Shown here: positions 58,688-64,000 of the stretch, in pieces
Layout: every line of letters starts with the position of its first letter
Position numbering within the stretch: position 1 is the first letter of the stretch
Notes under the pieces: model-generated
The model's input: only the letters and a program-made list of their open reading frames with translations
The model's database searches: none
Told to the model about the DNA's origin: nothing
Position numbers and translations under genes: made by a program
NCBI RefSeq assembly: GCF_017308975.1
Contig: NZ_JADWPD010000026.1
Location: 62,001 to 126,000 of the forward strand
Reading direction: 5' to 3'
Length of the DNA: 64,000 nucleotides
Source of the DNA: Amycolatopsis sp. MtRt-6
GTDB lineage: Bacteria; Actinomycetota; Actinomycetes; Mycobacteriales; Pseudonocardiaceae

Positions 58688-60008
58688 GCGTCGGCTCCTG
58701 GAACGGCGGCGTGCCGCCGTTGTAGTTCGCGTTGTAGCCGAGCGTGGTCGTCGCGTTCGTGCCCAGGCTGCCGTTCCACGACGCGTTGCCGACCGTGACG
58801 ACGTCGCCGCCGTCGCTCCAGGTCCCGTTCCAGCCGTTGGTGACGGTCACGCCGGGCGCGGAGAACTTCAGTGTCCAGTTGCTGAGGGCCGCACCGCGGT
58901 TCTCGATGACGATTTCGCCGGTGTACCCGGTCGGCCAGCTGCTGACCACCCGGTGCGTGACCTTGCAGCCGCCGGTCGGCTGCGGGGTCGTGGTGGTCGG
59001 CGTCGTCGGCGTGGTGGGCGTCGTCGGCGTCGTCGGGGTGGTGGTCGGGACCGGCCCGGCCGCGATGGCGAGGTCGTAGGCCCGCTGGGGCACGAACTGG
59101 CCGGCCGTGGCGATGCAGCCGTCCGCCTCACCCGGCGGCTTGACCCACAGGAACGCGTCGATCTGGCCGTCCCCGGTCTGGTTGGTGCTCGGGGTGCCGA
59201 TCGCGCGCCCGGCCGGGTCGCACCACTCGCTGCCCAGCGGCCCGTTGCCGTTGCGGCTCGTGTCGACCACCGCTTTCAGCCGGGAGTCGCCGAGCTGGCC
59301 GAGGATCGCCTTGGCGTAGGCGACTTCGTCGGCGGTCGAGCGGTAGTTGGACACGTTGGTGGAGATGCCGTCGGCGCTGTTGGAGATGTCCGCGGCCCGC
59401 AGCCGTGCCGCCGCCTCGCCGGGCGCCAGCCAGGCGGAGTGCCCGATGTCGAAGTACACCTTCGCCTGGCTCGAGCCCGCCTTGAGCTTCTTGCCCGCGT
59501 ACGCCATCGACGCCGTGGTCTGACGCTGCTGGTCGCTGTTCTGGCAGCTCGTCATCAGGGGCAGCACGTCGGGCTCGAGCACGATGGCCGCGGGGCGGCC
59601 CGCCAGGCCGGCCGCCACCTGGTCGATCCAGGCGCGGTAGGCGTCGTGCGACGGCGCGCCGCCGCTGCTCGCGCCGCCGCAGTCGCGGTTGGGGATGTCG
59701 TAGACCACCATGATCGGGATCTTGCCCGCGGCCGCCGCCGCGCTGGTGTAGGCGTCCACCTCGCCGCGCACCGTGGACGTGTTCGTGGTGGTGAACCACC
59801 GCCCCTGCGGGACCGCGGCGATGCGGTCGCGGATCACCGCGGTGCGCGAGTCGCCCGGGTTCGCCGCGACCCACTTGGCCGCGTTGGTGGTCGGGTCGGT
59901 GTAGTACGCCGAGGCGGCGGCCTGCGCGCCGGTCCACGTCGTCATGGCGACGACGCCGGTCACGGCCACGGCGGCGAGCCCGCCGGCGGCCACTGTCCTG
60001 CTTCGCAT
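58665..60008 (-). CDS. Secreted GH6 cellulase (endoglucanase) with CBM2
   Basis: This 447-residue enzyme has a Sec signal (residues 1-31), a GH6 domain (about 35-315) with VVYDIPNRDCGG (near 110) and VLEPDVLPLM (near 145), both family landmarks that hold catalytic Asp residues, and VDTSRNGNGP. A linker of Pro-Thr-Thr repeats (about 320-343) leads to a CBM2 cellulose-binding module (345-447) with a Cys at each end and conserved Trp residues. Length of the catalytic part fits endoglucanases such as CelA. AAGGAG precedes ATG 60008. A perfect CebR box lies 41 bp upstream of the start, so expression should follow cellobiose. Confidence 0.95.
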   Translation of the reverse strand: MRSRTVAAGGLAAVAVTGVVAMTTWTGAQAAASAYYTDPTTNAAKWVAANPGDSRTAVIRDRIAAVPQGRWFTTTNTSTVRGEVDAYTSAAAAAGKIPIMVVYDIPNRDCGGASSGGAPSHDAYRAWIDQVAAGLAGRPAAIVLEPDVLPLMTSCQNSDQQRQTTASMAYAGKKLKAGSSQAKVYFDIGHSAWLAPGEAAARLRAADISNSADGISTNVSNYRSTADEVAYAKAILGQLGDSRLKAVVDTSRNGNGPLGSEWCDPAGRAIGTPSTNQTGDGQIDAFLWVKPPGEADGCIATAGQFVPQRAYDLAIAAGPVPTTTPTTPTTPTTPTTPTTTTPQPTGGCKVTHRVVSSWPTGYTGEIVIENRGAALSNWTLKFSAPGVTVTNGWNGTWSDGGDVVTVGNASWNGSLGTNATTTLGYNANYNGGTPPFQEPTLNGTSCS

Positions 60009-60048
60009 GCACGTTCTCCTTCGAACGAGGGGCGCCGGAAACACTGCC

Positions 60049-60062
60049 TGGGAGCGCTCCCA
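60049..60062. promoter_or_regulatory. CebR operator upstream of the GH6 cellulase
   Basis: TGGGAGCGCTCCCA is a perfect 14-bp palindrome and equals the established Streptomyces CebR consensus. CebR is a LacI-family repressor of cellulose use that is released by cello-oligosaccharides. The box lies 41 bp before the cellulase start codon. Confidence 0.9.
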
Positions 60063-60282
60063 GCAATCGGAGACTGTAGCCGGGGAAGGCGGTCCGGGAA
60101 AGGGGTCACGGCTGTTGTGCTCGCTCGCCGACGCGAAAATTACATTTGCGCGATGCGTTGTTGCACGGCCGTGAAACCTCGCTGAGCAGCGAGGATGCTC
60201 TTCCGGCGAAGGATGCGATGCGTTGTTTCGTAAAGTGCGGCTGCCGGGTGGGGCCGGCAGTTTGTTCGGGGCAAGGGTGACT

Positions 60283-60294
60283 GTTAGCGTTAAC
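60283..60294. promoter_or_regulatory. LacI-family operator GTTAGCGTTAAC before GH59
   Basis: A 12-bp palindrome with one asymmetric base, nearly the same as GTTAGCGCTAAC at 54000-54011. It lies 83 bp upstream of the GH59 start. Confidence 0.75.
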
Positions 60295-60377
60295 GCCCGG
60301 TGTGTTCGCCGCCGGCCGATTGTTGCGCCGGCAGGCCCGAGAGTTTCGCCGCCCCTTCGTCGGAAGCGAGGACAACC

Positions 60378-62747
60378 ATGTTCCGGAGCGCGGGAGCCGT
60401 GGCCGCGGCGGTGCTCTTGGCCGCCGGCGTCGTCGCCGCGGCGCCGCCCGCCCAGGCCGCCACCTCGATCACGATCAACGGCGGTTCGGGCGGGCGCACA
60501 TTCGACGGCGTCGGCGCGGTCAGCGGCGGCGGTGGCAACAGCCGGCTGCTGATCGACTACCCCGAGCCGCAACGCGGTCAGATCCTCGACTACCTGTTCA
60601 AGCCCGGTTACGGCGCCGCGCTGCAGATCCTCAAGGTGGAGATGGGCGGGGACACCAACTCCACCAGCGGCGCGGAGCCCAGCCACGCCCACTTCCGCGG
60701 CGACCTCGACTGCAACCGCGGCTACGAGTGGTGGATCATGGAACAGGCCAAGGCGCGCAACCCCGGCATCAAGCTCGTGGGCCTGCCCTGGGGCGCGCCG
60801 GGCTGGATCGGCAACGGCACCTTCTTCTCCAACGACCTCACCGGCTACTACCTGTCGTGGCTGGGGTGCGCCAAGCAGCACGGGCTGACCATCGACTACA
60901 TCACGACCGTGCAGAACGAGAAGCAGTGGAGCGCGGACTGGACCGTCACCATGCGGAACGCGCTCAACGCCAACGGGTACAGCGCCGTCAAGGTCATCTC
61001 CGGCGACTCGTGGCCGGGGGACTGGGGTCCCGCGAGCGCGATCCCGACCAACACGGCCTACCGCAACGCGACCGACGTGCTCAGCGCCCACTACACGTGC
61101 GGCTACCTCAGCGCGCAGACGTCGTGCACGGTCCCGGCGAACGTCATCAACACCGGCAAGACGCTGTGGTCCAGCGAAAACGGCTCCCAGGACTACAACG
61201 ACGGCGCCAAGCCGCTGGCCCGCGGCATCAACCGCGTCTACCTCGACGGCAAGATGACCGCCTACCTCAACTGGGACCTGATCGCCGCGACCACGCCGAA
61301 CATCCCCTGGCCGACCGTGGGGCTGATCCTGGCCAACCAGCCGTGGTCGGGCTGGTACTCGGTCGGCAAGGACGCGTGGGCGCTGGCGCACACGACGCAG
61401 TTCACCGCGCCCGGCTGGAAGTACCTCGACTCGTCCAGCGGCTACCTGGGCGGGAACCGCGCCAACGGCAGCTACGTCTCGCTGAAGTCGCCGAACAACA
61501 CCGACTACAGCACGATCGTCGAGACGATGGACGCCACGTCGGCCCAGACGCTGAACCTGAACGTCACCGGCGGGCTGTCCACCGGCCCGGTGCACGTGTG
61601 GGCGACCAACCTGAACTCGAACAACCCGGCCGACCACTTCGTCCGCGGCGCCGACATCACCCCGTCCGGCGGGGCCTTCTCCTTCACCGCCCAGCCCGGC
61701 TACCAGTACACCTTCACGACCACCACCGGGCAGGGCAAGGGCACCGCGACGAGCCCGCCGCAGGGCTCGCTGAACCTGCCCTACGGCGACGACTTCGACG
61801 GGTACGCGACGGGCAAGGAAGCCAAGTACCTGATGGACATGGAGGGCGCCTTCGAGACCGCTGCCTGCGGGGGCGGCCGCGCGGGCACGTGCGTGCGCCA
61901 GGCCGCGACGCAGAAGACGATCCCGTGGAAGAAGTTCGTCGATCCGTACGCGCTGCTGGGCAACGTCGCCTGGAGCAACTACACGCTCAACGTGGACGTG
62001 CTGCTGGAGAAGGCCGGGTACGTCGAGCTGATCGGCCACGCCGGCTCGCAGGACACCGGCAACCAGGGCGCCATGAACGCCTACTACCTGCGGGTGAGCG
62101 ACACCGGTGCCTGGTCGATCCGCCGCAACAACACGAGCCAGCAGATCACGACGCTGCGCAGCGGGACGACGGCCGCGCTCGGCACCGGCAGCTGGCACAA
62201 GCTGTCACTGGGTTTCTCCGGCAGCACGATCACCGCGGCCGTCGACGGCACGGTGCTCGGCACGGTCACCGACGGCACGTTCCCGGCCGGCCAGGTCGGG
62301 ATCGGCACGAGCGTGGGCGAGACCGCGCAGTTCGACAACCTCGCCGTCACGGGGACGGGCGGCGGCACGACGTCGGTGCTGCGCAACACCGGTTCCGGCC
62401 GCTGCCTCGACGTCCCGAACGTGTCCCAGACGAACGGCACCCAGGTGACGCTGTGGGACTGCAACGGCGGCGGCAACCAGCAGTGGACGCTGACCTCCGG
62501 GAAGCAGCTGCTGGTGTACGGCAGCAAGTGCCTCGACGCCGAGGGCGCGGCCACGACGGCGGGCACCAAGGCGATCATCTGGGACTGCACGGGCGGCACC
62601 AACCAGCAGTGGAACACGGCCGCCGACGGGACGATCACGGGGGTCCAATCAGGACTGTGCCTGACGCCGGGCGGAAACGGGAACAGCGCACCGGTGACCC
62701 TGCAGGCGTGTACGGGCGGAAGCGGCCAGAAATGGACGCGAGGCTGA
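60378..62747 (+). CDS. Secreted GH59 galactocerebrosidase-like glycosidase with ricin-type lectin
   Basis: This 789-residue protein has a Sec signal (residues 1-28) and then tracks animal galactosylceramidase closely: TFDGVGAVSGGGGNSRLL, PEPQRGQILDYLFKPGYGA, GYEWWIMEQAKARNP and GLPWGAPGWIG. Glu181 in VQNEKQW and Glu267 in WSSENGS sit where GH59 keeps its acid/base and nucleophile. A beta-sandwich (about 475-650) follows, then a ricin B-type lectin (about 660-789) with Q-W repeats. Bacterial GH59 enzymes are thought to act on beta-galactosides; the substrate here is not known. ATG 60378 is preceded by GCGAGGACA, a weak site. A LacI-type operator is 83 bp upstream. Confidence 0.92.
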   Translation: MFRSAGAVAAAVLLAAGVVAAAPPAQAATSITINGGSGGRTFDGVGAVSGGGGNSRLLIDYPEPQRGQILDYLFKPGYGAALQILKVEMGGDTNSTSGAEPSHAHFRGDLDCNRGYEWWIMEQAKARNPGIKLVGLPWGAPGWIGNGTFFSNDLTGYYLSWLGCAKQHGLTIDYITTVQNEKQWSADWTVTMRNALNANGYSAVKVISGDSWPGDWGPASAIPTNTAYRNATDVLSAHYTCGYLSAQTSCTVPANVINTGKTLWSSENGSQDYNDGAKPLARGINRVYLDGKMTAYLNWDLIAATTPNIPWPTVGLILANQPWSGWYSVGKDAWALAHTTQFTAPGWKYLDSSSGYLGGNRANGSYVSLKSPNNTDYSTIVETMDATSAQTLNLNVTGGLSTGPVHVWATNLNSNNPADHFVRGADITPSGGAFSFTAQPGYQYTFTTTTGQGKGTATSPPQGSLNLPYGDDFDGYATGKEAKYLMDMEGAFETAACGGGRAGTCVRQAATQKTIPWKKFVDPYALLGNVAWSNYTLNVDVLLEKAGYVELIGHAGSQDTGNQGAMNAYYLRVSDTGAWSIRRNNTSQQITTLRSGTTAALGTGSWHKLSLGFSGSTITAAVDGTVLGTVTDGTFPAGQVGIGTSVGETAQFDNLAVTGTGGGTTSVLRNTGSGRCLDVPNVSQTNGTQVTLWDCNGGGNQQWTLTSGKQLLVYGSKCLDAEGAATTAGTKAIIWDCTGGTNQQWNTAADGTITGVQSGLCLTPGGNGNSAPVTLQACTGGSGQKWTRG

Positions 62748-62775
62748 CTCGCCCGGCGATTTCCGCACATTGCCG

Positions 62776-62815
62776 AACCCTTGTTCCGCTATCTGCGGAT
62801 AGCGGAACAAGGGTT
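62776..62815 (+). terminator. Perfect 18-bp hairpin after GH59
   Basis: Arms 62776-62793 and 62798-62815 are exact reverse complements (AACCCTTGTTCCGCTATC) around TGCG, 28 bp after the stop. It lies between convergent genes. Confidence 0.88.
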
Positions 62816-62862
62816 GCCGGAACGGGTGCACCCACCACCCGCACCGGCAGCCCCGGGCAGGG

Positions 62863-63144
62863 TCAGCGCGCGGCGCGGGCCGCCGTGGTCCGCAGCCCGA
62901 CCATGCCGTCCGAAGACATGTCACGCAGGTCTCCCAGCCCGGCGAGCACCTCGGGAGTTTCCTGGACACAGCCGTGGTTCTTGCAGTTCACGTGCCCGTA
63001 GTAGTAGCCCGCGGCCCCGCCGATGATGCCCGCGGCGGCGACGATCCAGCAGGTGCAGAGCGTCGGCAGCATGACCTCGGCCTCTGCCCGGAGCGGTTGC
63101 AGATCGCCCGAAACGAGCGTGGCGACGGATTCGACTCGGTTCAC
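62863..63144 (-). CDS. Small cysteine-containing hydrophobic peptide A
   Basis: A 93-residue peptide starts at GTG 63144 with a very strong AGGAGG four bases upstream. A polar leader of about 25 residues precedes LPTLCTCWIVAAAGIIGG, a Gly-rich hydrophobic helix, then GHVNCKNHGC; Cys lie at 30, 32, 54 and 59. The C-terminus (about 60-93) is polar. The peptide shares P-x-L-C, a Gly/Ala hydrophobic helix and a later C-K-x-x-H/N pattern with the divergent peptide at 63303. I do not recognise the family. A small membrane protein or a secreted bacteriocin-like peptide are both possible. Confidence 0.72.
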   Translation of the reverse strand: MNRVESVATLVSGDLQPLRAEAEVMLPTLCTCWIVAAAGIIGGAAGYYYGHVNCKNHGCVQETPEVLAGLGDLRDMSSDGMVGLRTTAARAAR

Positions 63145-63302
63145 TTTTCCTCCTCGGGCCGCGTGGAGCGTCCACGTCGCAGGCAATGGTAGGCGGCCGA
63201 TCGAGAGTGCGACTCCTCACGTTGGCTGATGTTTCCCGCGATGACGCCGAGGTAACGTGCCCGTGAACGCCGTCGTTCGCACAGTACGAAAGCAGGTCCG
63301 AA

Positions 63303-63557
63303 ATGAACGTCGTCGAAAAGGCCATGAACCGCGACGCACCGGCCGCCTGGCAGGAAGCCCAGTACCCCCCGCTCTGCAACGCCTTCTTCCACATAGCCAC
63401 CATCGGCCTGGGCGCCTTCGCGGCCACCTACAACCTGTGCAAAGCGGCCTACCACAACGGCGGCCACCTGGACACACCGGACATTCTCGTGGACGAGGCC
63501 GCCGGGTTCTCCGCCGACGCTCTCGTCCACGCCCGGACCACCGCACTGCTCCGCTGA
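63303..63557 (+). CDS. Small cysteine-containing hydrophobic peptide B
   Basis: An 84-residue peptide starts at ATG 63303 with AGCAGG upstream. A polar leader (residues 1-20) precedes YPPLCNAFFHIATIGLGAFA, then NLCKAAYHNGGH; Cys lie at 25 and 46. The C-terminus is acidic then mixed. The layout mirrors peptide A, encoded divergently 158 bp away, and the two look like diverged paralogues or partners. An ABC-2 permease gene lies just beyond, convergent. No modification enzyme is visible in the window. Function unknown. Confidence 0.72.
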   Translation: MNVVEKAMNRDAPAAWQEAQYPPLCNAFFHIATIGLGAFAATYNLCKAAYHNGGHLDTPDILVDEAAGFSADALVHARTTALLR

Positions 63558-63567
63558 GGCAAGTTCG

Positions 63568-63602
63568 AAGCGCCGGACGGCTCCTCACGCCGTCCGGCGC
63601 TT
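63568..63602. terminator. 13-bp hairpin between convergent genes
   Basis: AAGCGCCGGACGG (63568-63580) pairs with CCGTCCGGCGCTT (63590-63602), loop nine bases. The loop contains the stop codon of the permease, so the stem overlaps its last codons. It can stop transcription from both sides. Confidence 0.78.
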
Positions 63603-64000
63603 GAACAGGCGGCCGGTCGCCGCGACCGACACGGCGAGGATGCCGGCGCACCACGCGAGGGCGAGCCAGGCGCTGTTCCCGACCGGGGTGCCGAGCAGGA
63701 AGCCGCGCAGTGCCTCGATCAACGGCGTGAACGGCTGGTTCTCCGCGAACCCGTGGATCCACGCCGGCATCGTGTTCACCGGCACGAACGCGCTGCTCGG
63801 GTACGGCAGGAACATCACGAAGAACGTGAAGCCGTTCGCCGCCTCCGGGGTTTTCGCCAGCAGGCCGACCGCGGCGGACGCCCACGACAGCGCCAGGATC
63901 GCGGCCAGCAGCAGCCCGGCGGCCGCCAGCCAGTCCACAAAGGACGCCGAAGGCCGGAAGCCGATCAGGAACGCGACGCCGAGCACCAGCACGGTCGAGA
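63585..64000 (-). CDS. ABC-2 type transporter permease (C-terminal part)
   Basis: The frame is open to the right edge and shows about 138 residues. Four hydrophobic segments and the phrases SAFVPVNTMPAWIHGFAENQPFTPLIEALRG mark the C-terminal half of a DrrB-type ABC-2 permease, normally about 250 residues. The partner ATPase would lie beyond the window. Its substrate is unknown; its nearness to the two small peptides is noted. Confidence 0.88.
   Translation of the reverse strand, partial: STVLVLGVAFLIGFRPSASFVDWLAAAGLLLAAILALSWASAAVGLLAKTPEAANGFTFFVMFLPYPSSAFVPVNTMPAWIHGFAENQPFTPLIEALRGFLLGTPVGNSAWLALAWCAGILAVSVAATGRLFKRRTA

Larger units (their letters stand above)
60009..60377. other. 369-bp divergent control region between GH6 and GH59 genes
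   Basis: No gene is supported here. It holds a CebR-type box (60049-60062) on the cellulase side and a LacI-type box (60283-60294) on the GH59 side. In between are a 13-bp direct repeat GCGATGCGTTGTT (60151-60163 and 60216-60228) and a small hairpin CCTCGCT-gagc-AGCGAGG (60178-60195). Confidence 0.7.

Noticed and set aside
58975..59055. Tandem DNA repeat as a separate element
   Set aside because: It simply encodes the Pro-Thr-Thr linker between GH6 and CBM2, a normal feature of such enzymes.

Overview
The window reads as chromosomal DNA of a high-GC actinomycete. Strong GC bias at third codon positions, frequent GTG starts, ATGA/GTGA start-stop overlaps, Tat and Sec signal peptides, SARP/LuxR/TetR regulators and a large type I polyketide synthase (PKS) locus all fit Streptomyces relatives. 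I favour a pseudonocardial genome of the Amycolatopsis type, from general gene style and the intergenic repeat families; this is an inference.

Bases 1-41910 hold a type I PKS gene cluster that starts before the window. On the plus strand, an operon of acyl-CoA dehydrogenase(s), a ketosynthase-like protein and an AcpS-ACP fusion (2-2763) is followed by a divergently read LuxR-type regulator. A second plus-strand operon (4124-10766) codes for a free ACP, an acyl/aminoacyl-ACP ligase, a two-gene ABC exporter and an odd KS-(AT scar)-(KR remnant)-ACP protein. Facing it, one long minus-strand operon (36566 down to 11022) encodes PKS1 (KSQ-AT-ACP loading module plus KS-AT-DH-KR-ACP), PKS2 (KS-AT-KR-ACP), PKS3 (two KS-AT-KR-ACP modules), a four-gene set for an ACP-bound hydroxymalonyl-type extender (3-hydroxyacyl-CoA dehydrogenase, ACP, acyl-CoA dehydrogenase, FkbH-like protein) and a type II thioesterase. 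Divergent from PKS1 are a PLP-dependent decarboxylase, an AfsR/SARP regulator and an F420/flavin luciferase-like oxidoreductase. The ligase, free ACP and decarboxylase resemble the trio known from exosortase-A loci and suggest an amine-bearing, ACP-tethered unit; the KSQ loading module suggests a propionyl start. No thioesterase domain ends the assembly line.

Bases 42033-47287 encode a complete oligopeptide ABC importer. A C-terminally broken aldo/keto reductase under a MerR-type promoter (47406-48178) and a hydrolase/TetR pair with a clear double operator (48189-49572) follow.

Bases 49558-62747 form an extracellular carbohydrate-degradation island: GH95, a PHB-depolymerase-like esterase, GH127, GH6 cellulase and a GH59 galactocerebrosidase homologue, most with ricin-type lectin or CBM2 modules. 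A perfect CebR box lies upstream of the cellulase, and near-identical LacI-family operators precede GH127 and GH59. A DUF4230 protein, a tiny membrane protein and a TetR/DUF308 pair sit among them. The window ends with two divergent small cysteine-containing hydrophobic peptides and a partial ABC-2 permease.

The most unusual signals are 21-bp-period inverted repeat arrays that occur both between genes (10887-11014) and in frame inside PKS2 (26937-27128), a 42-bp in-frame repeat in the eroded KS-ACP protein, the AcpS-ACP fusion, and the exosortase-like ligase/ACP/decarboxylase trio inside a PKS cluster.
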